From Ctenosaura bakeri (taxonomy: Eukaryota > Chordata > Lepidosauria > Squamata > Iguanidae): a DNA stretch of 64,000 nt. Positions within the stretch are counted from its first letter, which is position 1. Every line of letters starts with the position of its first letter. The notes beneath the pieces were generated by a model. It did no database searches, was not told where the DNA came from, and saw nothing but the letters and a program-made list of their open reading frames with translations. The position numbers were made by a program, and so were the translations under genes. Of the stretch, positions 22,691 to 32,439 are shown piece by piece. The stretch lies in the NCBI GenBank assembly GCA_948474755.1, contig CAOLHI010001653.1, positions 248,001 to 312,000 of the forward strand, written 5' to 3'.

Positions 22691-23888
22691 CTGACCACAT
22701 TCTGATGTTGCTTGGTGATACATGTCCTGGTGTGAAGTATTAGAGCGTATGCAACTGTTACCCTTGTTTTGTTGTGGAAGGACCCTCTGAGAGGTCTTTC
22801 CAGCTACTTGTTCTCAAGGTACCCTGTGACCAGAAGAGCAATGCAGGCATCATTTCCGAGTGCCCTTGTTTCCAGCACCTCAGAAGAACTTTACTCAGGG
22901 AGCTGCCAGGCTGCAAAGACAGGTTGTGGTGGAGGCATCATCAGATGTCATTGTGGTGATGGACCTCAATCACTGAAGTTAGGAAAGTGATGCAGTCTTT
23001 AGGGGCTGCGTGCTGCCCTTTGCCCATCTTTGCCGTAAAAGAACACAGGAAAGGATTATTAGGTCAAGGGGTGCTTGTTGCAAAATATCCATTCTACTCA
23101 GCTCCCTTGGCCATTTCTGGCACAATAACATCTGCACAGCAACTTGACAGAGGAGGCATATCAAGCATCACCAGAAGGTTATCAAAAATGTCAATCCAGA
23201 GGCTCAAAGCCTCCAGGCAATTGTTTTGAAAAGCATTCTGCCAGCCACCCTGGCCCTACTCCAGTGTAAAGTGACTGGAGGCTTACGGCCCAAAATATTT
23301 GATGTGCTTTTGTTGCAAAGGTTAAATATACATAGCATTGTTTGAAGATTATGGATGAGAAGCTTTGTAAATGGTTGTTTCCCCATGAAGGATGAGCGTC
23401 CATGAAGGAAAACTGCATTGTGTTGACAGATGCTTTGGGGTCTTTGTCCCCAAAGTCCCACATCTCAGAATTTGTGCTCCATTTACACACAGTGGGCCTG
23501 TGCTCTTTTGGCCAGAGCAAAGCAGAGGAGGAGAAGTAACATTTCTAAGCAAATAGGCTGAAGATGATTAACAGGATTAGGAGGCAGAGAGATCTTTTCC
23601 CTCTCTGGGTAGCAGAAGCTGTGAATTAGGAACATGGTAATCCGGTACATCGAAATCCAGAACACAACCCTCACACAGTCTGAATGGCAAAATGGACGTC
23701 AAGTCCTGCACATAATATTAGATCCACTGCCACTGGGTCAGTAAAAACAACTTTAAACAATTTATTAGGCATTTGCACAGGATGGAGACAGACCTGAGTT
23801 TGCAGCTGGAGTTTATACTCACAAGAGTGGAAGACCAAGCATCTCTGGCTCCTCTGTTCCCAGTGATGACCCAACTGCAAACTGCCAG
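22691..23888. other. first-intron sequence, nothing recognised
   Basis: No coding exon, no named repeat and no unusual structure seen. Confidence 0.4.
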
Positions 23889-24035
23889 GACTAGTGACAG
23901 CTGGTAACTTCCATGTCAGTGACATGGTCAATCCACTTTGGGATTTAGTCTGAATTTTAAAGGAGCTATCCAAGGTGCTAAAACTATTTGAGGGACAGGT
24001 TTCAGTATGGTGGATTGTTCCTTTAAAGTTAGAAC
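23889..24035. mobile_element. palindromic DNA element, family C copy 2
   Basis: AATCCACTTTGGGATTTAGT, CTGAATTTTAAAGGAGCTAT and CCAAGGTGCTAAAAC on the left, TTCCTTTAAAGTTAGAAC on the right. A flanking ACTTCCATGTCAGTGACATG is shared with 39680-39735. Confidence 0.55.
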
Positions 24036-24089
24036 TTTAATGGTCTGTTGACCATAATAAAATAAAATGAAATGAAGTTAGAACTAAAA

Positions 24090-24696
24090 CTTGGTGTCCT
24101 GTTTTAAAGTGAGCAAGCACCCATGAGCATAGACCTCCAGTCCACAGAAGCTGACCAGGGAAAAGCCAGGGCAGTGCCAGGGTGATACCAGTTTCCTTGA
24201 AAGCAGAAGCATAATCTAGACAGTCCAAAGCCAAGGGAAGCAAACAGTCCTGAGCTGAGTCTAAAACTGAAAAGGGAGTTGTGGGAGAGATTAGTCTAGA
24301 TGCAAGCCAAAGGCCAGAGATACACAAAGCTGGGACATAAAATAAGGTTACCAAAAGGTGTTGGATCTGTTGTCAGCAGTGCCAGAATGGCTTCAGCTGA
24401 GCTAATTTATAGCTGGCATTAAATTAGCCCCATTGGTCTCATTAACTTGGCACAGAATACTTAAGGTGGTAAGAGCATCTCTGGCTGGTCTATTCCTTGC
24501 GTTCTCATTGTCAACCCAGGACAGGGTGCAGAGCCCCTGTTTCCTCCTGAAAATCTGTAAGTGTGGCCTGGGATGGACCAGGCTCTGCATCTGTCATCAA
24601 AGGGCTACCAATCGTTTCTGGCTTCAGGTAGTCATCCTGTCAGTCCTCTTCTCCTTCTTCATCTGAGAAGGCCTCCTCCAAGTAAGGCATGACACC
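24090..24696 (+). mobile_element. candidate LTR, family G copy 1
   Basis: Homologous over several hundred bases to 34960-35527, with landmarks AACAGTCCTGAGCTGAGTCT, GCTGAGCTAATTTATAGC (TATA-like), CATTAACTTGG and an end of AGTAAGGCATGACA. It contains promoter-like text and no coding sequence, as expected of a solo LTR. Target duplications were not established. Confidence 0.45.
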
Positions 24697-25128
24697 TGGC
24701 ATAGATTCACCATCCCAGTGACACAACCTGGATAAACTACATTAAAGCATTCAAGGTTTCAAATATGTTAAAGTGTTGCATCTGAGTAAATACGCTCAGT
24801 TTGGATTGTATCTTCAGCATCTGGTTTTTTTAAAGAAACCAAGGCACTATATGTTATAAAATATCAATAAACCCCTACTCACAGGTATACAATATAAGTA
24901 AATTTACACATGGGGAAGTGAAAAGGGAAGGAAGTAAGAATAGACAGCAAAGAGAGAGAGATAAGGGCTGCACTCTAGAACAAAAGCTTTCCCCAATCTC
25001 ATGCCCTTCCTTATGTCTTGGAATATAAATCTCATCTTCCCCAGCTATATTGGGAGTACTGTTTGGGGATGATGGAGAATACACTCCAATGCACCTGGAT
25101 CAGCTTGGGAAAAGCTACTTTAAAACAG

Positions 25129-25264
25129 GGGTGGGAATCGCATGGTCTTCCAGATGTTGTTGGACTGCAACTCCCAGCCATTCTAGCCACCAAAGCCAGT
25201 AGTGTAGATGCTGGGAGATGCAGTTCAGGAACATCCAGAGGGCTACATGATTCTCAGCCCTTCC
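25129..25264. mobile_element. palindromic hAT-like relic, family B copy 3
   Basis: GTGGGAATCGCATGGTCTTC and CAGATGTTGTTGGACTGCAA on the left answer GATGCAGTTCAGGAACATCC and GGGCTACATGATTCTC on the right. Confidence 0.6.
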
Positions 25265-25936
25265 ATAAAGGCTTACTAGGAAATAAGCCCTACTGAATTC
25301 ATAGGATTTACATCTGAGTGGATCAGGGGACATGTCTCCTACAGATCTACTGTTGCTACTAGTTGTTATCTGACTGATTTTGCAACCTGGGTCTCAGTTA
25401 CTGTTGCTGGGCTAAAGTTATTATTACAGCTACATTTTTGCATCCGAAGTCTGTGTCCGTCTGAAGAAATGGTCCGTAGTTCTTGCAAGCTTATGCTGAG
25501 TAAATTGGTTAGACTTCAAGAGCAGTTAGTTTTTGTCATTTGGGGGTGCTGATACAAACATCTCAGGCTGCAAAGTGTTGCTCTGACACTTCCCCAAATA
25601 GGGGAAGTGTGAAATCATGCGTGGAAACTTTGAAGCATCGGTTCTTGTGCATAATATAAGCAGGTTTTGTTTTGTTCTCTTTCACATTTGGTAACCTTTG
25701 CTCTAAAGTGGGTAAGTGGTGAATCAAAAAGTGGCTAAATGTCCCCCTTACGAGGGACCCCAACATTCCCTTCAATGCATTCTTTCCTGAGTGCAGAATC
25801 CCAAGTTGTGTATCTCAGGAGGTGAGGTTAGCCTGGTTCCTTCTCTGCTGTCTTTCCCAGCAGGTATAGACCTCTTTATTTAAAGAGGCATCTGGTTTTT
25901 AGCATCTTGCAGCAGACAGAACTTTTAATGATGATG

Positions 25937-26162
25937 GGCAGTATAGACACCAGAACTTCTCTGATCTTGGAAGCTACAGAGGGTCAGCTCTGGTTAGTAC
26001 TTGGATGGGAGACCACCAACAAATACCAAGTGCTGTGGGCTAGATTTCAGAGGAAGGAACTGGCAAAACATCCTCTGAGTATTCCTTGCCTAAGAAAGCC
26101 CTATCAAATTCTTGAGGTCTCCATAAGTCAACAAGCAACTTGAAGCCACATACACACACATG
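25937..26162 (+). mobile_element. 5S-rRNA-headed Sauria SINE
   Basis: The head is plainly 5S rRNA-derived: CTCTGATCTTGGAAGCTACA, GAGGGTCAGCTCTGGTTAGT, ACTTGGATGGGAGACCACCA and ATACCAAGTGCTGTGGGCT follow the 3' two thirds of vertebrate 5S rRNA, including the internal control region. The body (CAGAGGAAGGAACTGGCAAA, CCTTGCCTAAGAAAGCCC) and tail (CCATAAGTCAACAAGCAACT then ACACACACA) are of the Sauria/Bov-B type. Such 5S-Sauria SINEs are described from squamates such as Anolis. It is a retroposon, not a 5S gene: the 5' part of the gene and a terminator are lacking. Confidence 0.85.
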
Positions 26163-26316
26163 TACAGTGTTTCTATATATTTTTTTATGTTTTAAATGCC
26201 TTTTTGATGTTGTTTTCAACTTCTGGTTTTTTTAAACAGAAGTTCAGTTTAATTGTGCTTTAACTTTTGTGCTAAGAGTTTTTCTTTTTAACCGTATCAT
26301 GCTTTTAAAACGTTGC

Positions 26317-26390
26317 ATGCTGCCTTGAATCTCATGCTGGGAGAAAAGCAGGATATAAATTAATTAAATAACATAAAATATGGACAGTAC
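26317..26390 (+). mobile_element. L2-type retroposon 3' end
   Basis: ATGCTGCCTTGAATCTCATG, CTGGGAGAAAAGCAGGATAT and AAATTAATTAAATAACATAA, the same terminal pattern as 20509-20595. Confidence 0.5.
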
Positions 26391-27455
26391 AGAGACAAGA
26401 TTGTGAACAGGTGACCACCTTGATTTGGATGACAGTGTATACGTAGAACAGCATAATGTATTTGCAACCCATTCTAGCCTAATGGAACAAGGAGAAGGAA
26501 GGAAAGGGGTGGCCACGCTAATGTCCCCCTCCCCACCAACTTTTTCAAGGGTCACTTTGATAATGAATTTCCCATTATCTTCCCCTCCCTAGCCCCAATT
26601 TGTCATGTTGTTTCTCTCTCCTTCACCTACCATGCTGTCATCTGAGATTGCTGCCAGTCCTGCGGAGGCATCCTTGAGGAGGAATCTCAATGAGGTTATC
26701 GTAGTTAAGAGAAGCCCAGGGGTGTTGAAGAGCATGAGAGAATCAAAATCCAAATATCTGGAAGAATGAAAAATAACTAGGTATTAAAGCAGATCGGTTA
26801 TTTGCTGCTAGAAGAAAGCAGGGAAATCGCCGTACGTACATACGAACTGCATGCTTAACAATGCCAGTGAACAGCAGGCTGGGAAATTATCTCTTTCTCT
26901 TACTCCCTATTTTAGGTAGGTAATAATAAGAGCTGAGATGTAACTCAGTCTGGGCAGGGGTACAAAATGGGCCACAAAGACTGTGCAATACATTGAATTT
27001 TTAAAATAACCTCATATTATACAATTTTTTTTTCCAGCATGGGTTGATGAAGGGTTTTTTTTCCCCAAGTAAAAAATTAAAAGTCTACTCTGAGGCTTAG
27101 TAAGGGCAGCCGGCTAGGCATATTTCCTCAGCTCATACCCTGTCAGGTAGGCTATCTACCCTGGCAAAAATAGGGTCATAATTTGAAAGTTTCAAGACAC
27201 AATATGTTTATGGTTACCAATAACTTGCCCCATAAGCAGAGACGAATGTATGAAGTATTGATGGAGTTACTGTAGAATGTTAGCTGGAAGGGTGGTGTGG
27301 AATCTTCTAAGTCCTAGCATGGTCAGACCTCTACTTACCAACACAGCATTACACCACAACAGAAGATAACATAAACTCTGCTGCGGACACAGCTATCAGC
27401 TCCAGAAAGGTATTTTCTTCCACTCATTGATACCACTGAAATTGCTAAACAGTGG
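26391..27455. other. first-intron sequence, nothing recognised
   Basis: No coding exon or named repeat seen. Confidence 0.4.
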
Positions 27456-27459
27456 TTCC

Positions 27460-27718
27460 ATCATCATCATCATCATTATTATTATTATTATTTATTTGTA
27501 TCCCACCTCTCCATATGGATCGAGGCTGCGAACAACTTACAAATAGCATGTATTTCAATACATTTTTCTATACATGCCCCCAACAAGCTGGGTACTCATT
27601 TTACCGACCTGCAGAAGGATGGAAGGCTGAGTCAACCTTGGAGCCCGGCAGGATCGAACTCACAACCTTGTGGCTTGCAGCACTGGCATTTAACCACTGC
27701 GCCACCAGGGCTCCTTGC
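27460..27718 (-). mobile_element. SINE-like repeat with (ATT)n tail
   Basis: On the minus strand the element ends in a triplet tract (ATC/ATT repeats at 27461-27494). Inner text includes TATTTGTATCCCACCTCTCC, ATATGGATCGAGGCTGCGAA, ACTTACAAATAGCATGTATT and, at the head, GGATCGAACTCACAACC with AACCACTGCGCCACCAGGGC, a tRNA-like B-box region in reverse. A truncated copy is at 60735-60850. Confidence 0.6.
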
Positions 27719-27790
27719 ATGTGTATCTGTTTTGGGTTCCTGCTAGGCTGCATACCCCAAGAGATCTACTGCAGTCTTCATGCTGCTAGG

Positions 27791-27927
27791 CCAGTGGCTT
27801 CCAATCTGTGGTCCTACATATATTTTGGACTTCAGCTCCCAGAATTCCTGACTGTTGGCCAAGCTGGCTGAGACTTCTGGGAGCTGAAGTCCAAAACACC
27901 CAGGAGACCCAAGTTTGGAAACTACTA
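27791..27927. mobile_element. palindromic hAT-like relic, family B copy 4
   Basis: GGACTTCAGCTCCCAGAATT on the left and GACTTCTGGGAGCTGAAGTC on the right around CTGTTGGCCAAGCTGGCTGA. Outer ends CCAGTGGCTTCCAATCTGTG and AAGTTTGGAAACTACTAC. This is the best-preserved member of the family in the window. Confidence 0.65.
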
Positions 27928-28114
27928 CACTCGCCATTGCATCTTGCTCAGCTGAAGTCCCTCCTGGTGCCACCTTTCCCCTCTGCCTACAGTCAGAGAT
28001 ACATTTTATGGATGGATGCTGAGAAGTAGTAACACTCTTGTTTGCCCTGCCCAGCTGGTGAACTGAGAATGTGAGATTAGCTGCAGGATTCAAAGCAGCC
28101 TTGTGGCATCCATC

Positions 28115-28250
28115 TCCATCAGGTAGTGAAGCCACTCTGGGTTTCAGTCTGAACTTAAGGACCTCTCCAGGGTGTTGAATCTGTTTGAAGGACAGGATTC
28201 CAAACCTTGGAGAGCTCCTTTAAAGTCTGAATTAAAAACCAGACTGCTCC
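28115..28250. mobile_element. palindromic DNA element, family C copy 3
   Basis: GCCACTCTGGGTTTCAGTCT, GAACTTAAGGACCTCTCCAG and TGTTTGAAGGACAGG, then CTCCTTTAAAGTCTGAATTA. Confidence 0.55.
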
Positions 28251-28979
28251 AATGGAAGTAATCAGTTACTTTGATAAATATATTTGTGAATTCATAAATG
28301 GGGTGGGTGAAAAGCAGAGCTGGATTTACAGGTCGATTTCTGAGTGATTTGCAGGGCTCCCAGCTGTTTAACAAGAGCCAAAAGAAAATAACAATCCATC
28401 TGCCTCCTGGAAAAAAAATATATACTGCTGAATTGTTGGAAGCCTGGAATAATCAGTAATGGATTTTTTTTACAGAAAGACTGTTAAGACAACTTCAGGC
28501 CTCTGGTATTCCAGACATATTGTGTGCTCAGAACTCTTTCCTTCTAAACATGTATCTTTTGCACTAGGATTCAGTGAATGGATCTTGGGGTAAAGAACCA
28601 AGTAGATTCTTCAAGCCTAAAATCTGTTTGCCCTGCCAATTGCCTTAAGGTTCCCTAGAATGTAGAGTCTGAGCCCAAAAACATACAGGCAACCATTGTG
28701 GCCATCACAGAATAGGTATAACAGGATCTGTATATCTGCCTACAAGTGTTCTGGCAGTTGTATTCTTAAGATTCAGTTTCCAAACTGTCTTCAAGGGCAG
28801 ACCTACAAAATGTGGATTGCAGTGGTCTAGCCTGAATGCAACCTAAGTTATGCATTACTATAGCCAGGTCTGCTTTCTCCAGATAAAACATTGAAATTGA
28901 AAATATTTCTCAACAACTGCTTTATGACCATGGTTTACTACGAGTTAACCCAGTTTCTATAGGATTGCAACTGGGTAGT

Positions 28980-29265
28980 TTGGTTTTGCTTTAGTTTTGT
29001 TTTATGCTTGAAATTTCTGTGCCTCGTACCCATCATGGCTTCCACAGTGAATTCATTAGCAGCAAGCTGCTAATTAAATTCTGTATTTATGATTGGAAAA
29101 TAAAATCATCGGACCCTTTTAAAATAGATTTTTACAACTGCGAGCTCAGGCAGCTGACTCAGCAATTGAAGCAAAGCTTCAGACTTAAAGGCGTCCATGA
29201 AAAAGATTAGAGAGAATGAGAAATGACACTTAGAAAGACTTGTCGGAAATCCCCCTTCATTTCTG
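28980..29265. other. candidate conserved noncoding element in intron 1
   Basis: No repeats; it contains ATTAGCAGCAAGCTGCTAAT (a 20-base perfect palindrome at 29054-29073) flanked by TAATT and TTTATGATTGGAAAATAAAA, followed by GAGCTCAGGCAGCTGACTCA. The density of homeobox- and bHLH-like cores suggests an enhancer. Inference only. Confidence 0.35.
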
Positions 29266-30249
29266 CACTGTATTAATTTTTCAGCCCAAGAAAACAACAA
29301 CATCGCATTGTGTGGTCTGTTGTTCTGTGTCACCTGAGACAATATCAAACACTATTACCAAGGGATTTCCAGAAGGCAAACATTGTTGTTATTCCAGACA
29401 GATGAATAAAACTCAAAATTCAACATGTTGAGAATCTGGGATAACTGGAAGAAAAGGAGGAGGGACAGGTTTCTAGAGCTCATGATAGCAAAGGTGGATG
29501 TGATGTTGATTGAAATCTCAGTAGCTGAACAAGGCCTCGCCTATAACCTTCCTAGAGGTTTCCTTGCCTGATCCCATTATTTGCAAAACTAGAATGAATT
29601 ATGTGAAGTGGTAAACTTAGAATTATGCAAAAAATCATTGGTGGGAAATCAGTGAGGGGAAATAGACTTCCTCATTTGCCTAATCAGTCTTGGTTGTGGA
29701 ACGGCGCTTTCGTTAGCACAGAGTTTGGACTTGGTGTGACGTAAAACTTGGCCACGTTATGTACAGAATTCTGCAGCTCACTGTGCAGAATGGCACCAAA
29801 CTTGAGCATTTGTTTTAAGACTGAATGGACCTATGCAGCTTCTCGGTCTGGAAAATAGGGTCAGCTCTTTCATTGCTGCTCATTAGAGATGTTGGCCAGG
29901 CACCAGTTTTCTTTCTTTCCCTTAGCCATGCCTCACAGGGCTTCCTCTTTTGCTTTTGCCATTGCAACCTGCTTGGTCACCTGCCATATCTCTCACCCTG
30001 CTCAGATAACAGTGGTGGGATGAAGGAGGGAAAGAGTGCCACGGCCTGCTTGCTCGTGGGCTCTCTCTTTGCCAGCTGAGCCAAGAAAAGCCATTATGAG
30101 GAGGATCACAAAGAGGTGGTGAGGATGGGGAGACAGTAGTCTCACTGAAGGAAGAGACCCTCTTTCTCCAAAAACCTGGAGCCATCAGGGTGGGAGCATA
30201 TTAATGCAACAAGGGCAAAACATGATGCTGTTGGAGTTGAGTACTGGGG
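29266..30249. other. first-intron sequence, nothing recognised
   Basis: No gene and no named repeat; ordinary mixed sequence. Confidence 0.4.
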
Positions 30250-30254
30250 TGGTG

Positions 30255-30626
30255 TGATATACAGGATAACGTCATGTTCAGAGAACGGGTTTAGAGTGTC
30301 TCCAAAGCTTTATTCGTGAACATCGAAGAAAACAACTGCACACTTTGGCAATGCCAAGACAAAGGAACGATTGGACTTGCAGTACCTTCGAAGCTGTAAC
30401 ATTACAAATTAACAGGCACAAGCATTCCATTTAACAGCTAAATAAAACAAACTTTCCCCCAGACTCTCGATCTGCCTGCCAATTGCATGACCTTGCATCT
30501 GTGTTCATTTTTATCAATGGCTCGTTACAACAACATTCTCTCATTCACAGCACACTTTTTCTCGCCTCAATCCCATCATCTCCTTACAGTACAATAAAGC
30601 TCGTTTTCAAACATCAGAGCATTACA
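30255..30626 (+). mobile_element. candidate solo LTR with 5-bp target duplication
   Basis: The block begins TGATATACAGGATAACGTCA and ends GAGCATTACA, so it has the TG...CA ends of an LTR. It is flanked on both sides by TGGTG (30250-30254 and 30627-30631), a 5-bp direct repeat typical of retroviral-type integration. AATAAA at 30593-30598 lies 28 bases before the end, where the R-U5 region would be. No coding sequence is inside. TGGTGGTGAG to the right could instead be read as a primer binding site of a 5' LTR, but no internal retroelement ORF follows. Confidence 0.6.
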
Positions 30627-30713
30627 TGGTGGTGAGAACAAAGCCAACCTGACTGTCGGGCAACCGTATGGGTCGGGGGGGAAGGATCAATTCCCTCCCA
30701 TATGCCCTTCTGG

Positions 30714-31054
30714 GCCTCAACCCTCCCACATGGAACGCATATACTTCCATTTTAGTGCCCCCCCCCTAAAAAAAATGGCAACAGGAGATAATGTTGTGTC
30801 ACTTTCTGTCATCATTTTGAGAAGGGCTGTGGAGGAAAATGAAGGTATTTGTGAGTAATGCAGAGCTCTGGTGGGCTTATATGGGAGCATTCTTGCATCT
30901 TTTTGCATGTTTGGCTTTCTGCATGGGATTAGGGCAAAATATATACCAAAAAAGCACACCAATTTTTAAAAATATATATTTGGGGAGCTTTGGAAGACTA
31001 GCAGCAGGCTTCAGGGTACACAAAAATGGGGCAATTTGCCCACCTTTGCTCTAG
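30714..31054. repeat. dispersed repeat, family F copy 1
   Basis: CATCATTTTGAGAAGGGCTG and AGGAAAATGAAGGTATTTG correspond to the palindromic centre of the copy at 37768-38196. The distal part, CACCAATTTTTAAAAATA, GGCTTCAGGGTACACAAAAA and TTTGCCCACCTTTGCTCTAG, matches that copy's right side. Confidence 0.45.
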
Positions 31055-31325
31055 CAATACCATTGTCCTACGCACGTTATTCTGAATCTTGTTAGTTTTG
31101 TGTGTGTGTGTTTTCCCAGTCACATGCACAGTTTTTAGGGGGCACTGATGTGTGCAAATAGTTTTGCATTGCCCAGCATGGACATTTTCTCATTTCAACA
31201 ATTTCAAAATGGGGCAGTATAATGTATTTTATTTGGATACAATCCATGATGTGCTATATTGCCCGTTATATTGTCTGCACTAAGGGAAAATACCTGAAGC
31301 AAAGCCACTTAGAATTGGTAGTCAC

Positions 31326-31590
31326 CCACCCAGAGCAATATGGATAAAGTTAAATATCTGTTGTCTGGTATGGTTACATGTGCTATGTTTAATACAGCTA
31401 GATTTGTGGCGAAAGCTGCCCGACCTAGACAAGCTTTTGAAGTCCAATTGTTGACTGAAGGATTTTTCCTATGTTCTATGGATTGGAAGCACTTGATCTG
31501 CTTAGCTCTGACTGTTTTTCTTTTTGGCCTTTGGGGCTATAACCTGTATTTGTTTGCCAAATAAACATGATTGATTGGAACTAAAGGCAC
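31326..31590 (+). mobile_element. possible LINE ORF2 C-terminus and 3' end
   Basis: A 74-codon frame (31340-31564) reads YLLSGMVTCAMFNTARFVAK, AARPRQAFEVQLLTEG, then hydrophobic text, and ends at a stop immediately followed by AATAAA and a TGATTGATTGG tail. The LLSG...ARFVAKAARPRQ pattern recalls the extreme C-terminus of L2/CR1-clade ORF2 proteins. It is not a recognisable cellular gene. Confidence is low because it is short. Confidence 0.35.
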
Positions 31591-31710
31591 CGTAAAACTC
31601 TATGTGGCCATGATCTTATTACTCTCTAGCACCTGGTGCTAACAGATTTCAGGAAAAATGTCTCCGAAAGACAAATTCTAGGGAGAGTGCCTGACTGATA
31701 AGAAAGACGT

Positions 31711-31937
31711 GGTGCCCTTCCACACCTACACAATTATGGTGCTGTTATTCCACATCAGCTGCCAAGGTTGCATCCTATGGAATCCTGAGCTTTCTAATTT
31801 GGTGAGGTCCTAGAGCTCTCTGGCTGAGAATTCCAAGCACCTCTCCCTAAACTGCAAACCCCAGGGTTCCATGGGATGTTGCCATGGCAATTAAAGTGGA
31901 ATCATAGTGGTATAATCATGTGGTGTGAAAAGGTGCC
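31711..31937. mobile_element. palindromic DNA element, diverged family A copy
   Basis: TACACAATTATGGTGCTGTT and GCATCCTATGGAATCCTGAG on the left answer CTGCAAACCCCAGGGTTCCA, GGGATGTTGCCATGG and GGAATCATAGTGGTATAATC on the right. Ends GCCCTTCCACAC and GTGTGAAAAGGTGC. The spacing is larger than in 57403-57570. Confidence 0.65.
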
Positions 31938-32195
31938 AGGACCAGGAGCTGGCAACCTGTTAGTGAAGTACACCATTGCAACTCACTGTTTTGGTTGTTG
32001 TGGAGATCAGAATTCTGTTCTGACCACAGAAAGCCCAAAATCCCCTCCGTCAAACCTGCTTCATAAGCAGTACACTCTCCTCAGTATGGTCATAGTATTA
32101 AACTGCTCAAAAGGTGGATTTGAGGTGATGCCATCAGGAGTGATAGCCACAGAGATGTAACTATGCAATACAGTTAAGTCTCCCAGTGCACAATC

Positions 32196-32385
32196 TTGAC
32201 CAAGGACCATCAGCTATGTAGATTGCAGCAAACTAATTTCAAAGTACAAAAGTTGCTTGTGCTCAATCAACTTAGCAATGGGGGAGAGGTGAGGTGGGGG
32301 CAAAGTCTTGCCCTTCCCAGTAGACTCAGGCATAAGCAAAGAGCTCTCCCCGCTTGTGTTTTCTTCCTCGTGTGTCCTGATTTTC
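32196..32385 (+). repeat. dispersed repeat, family D copy 3 (fragment)
   Basis: TTGCTTGTGCTCAATCAACT, GGGGGCAAAGTCTTGCCCTT and GCTTGTGTTTTCTTCCTCGT correspond to the inner part of 22390-22690. Confidence 0.5.
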
Positions 32386-32439
32386 AGCCATGAAATGTTG
32401 GAGAATATGTTATATAGAGACAGTTGCAGTTGAAGCACA

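Noticed and set aside
25939..26042. 5S rRNA gene
   Set aside because: The similarity covers only part of 5S and continues into a SINE body and tail; it is a retroposon.
31340..31564. 74-codon frame considered as a small host gene
   Set aside because: Its wording and the immediate AATAAA plus short tail fit a LINE ORF2 remnant better; it has no host homology I can name.
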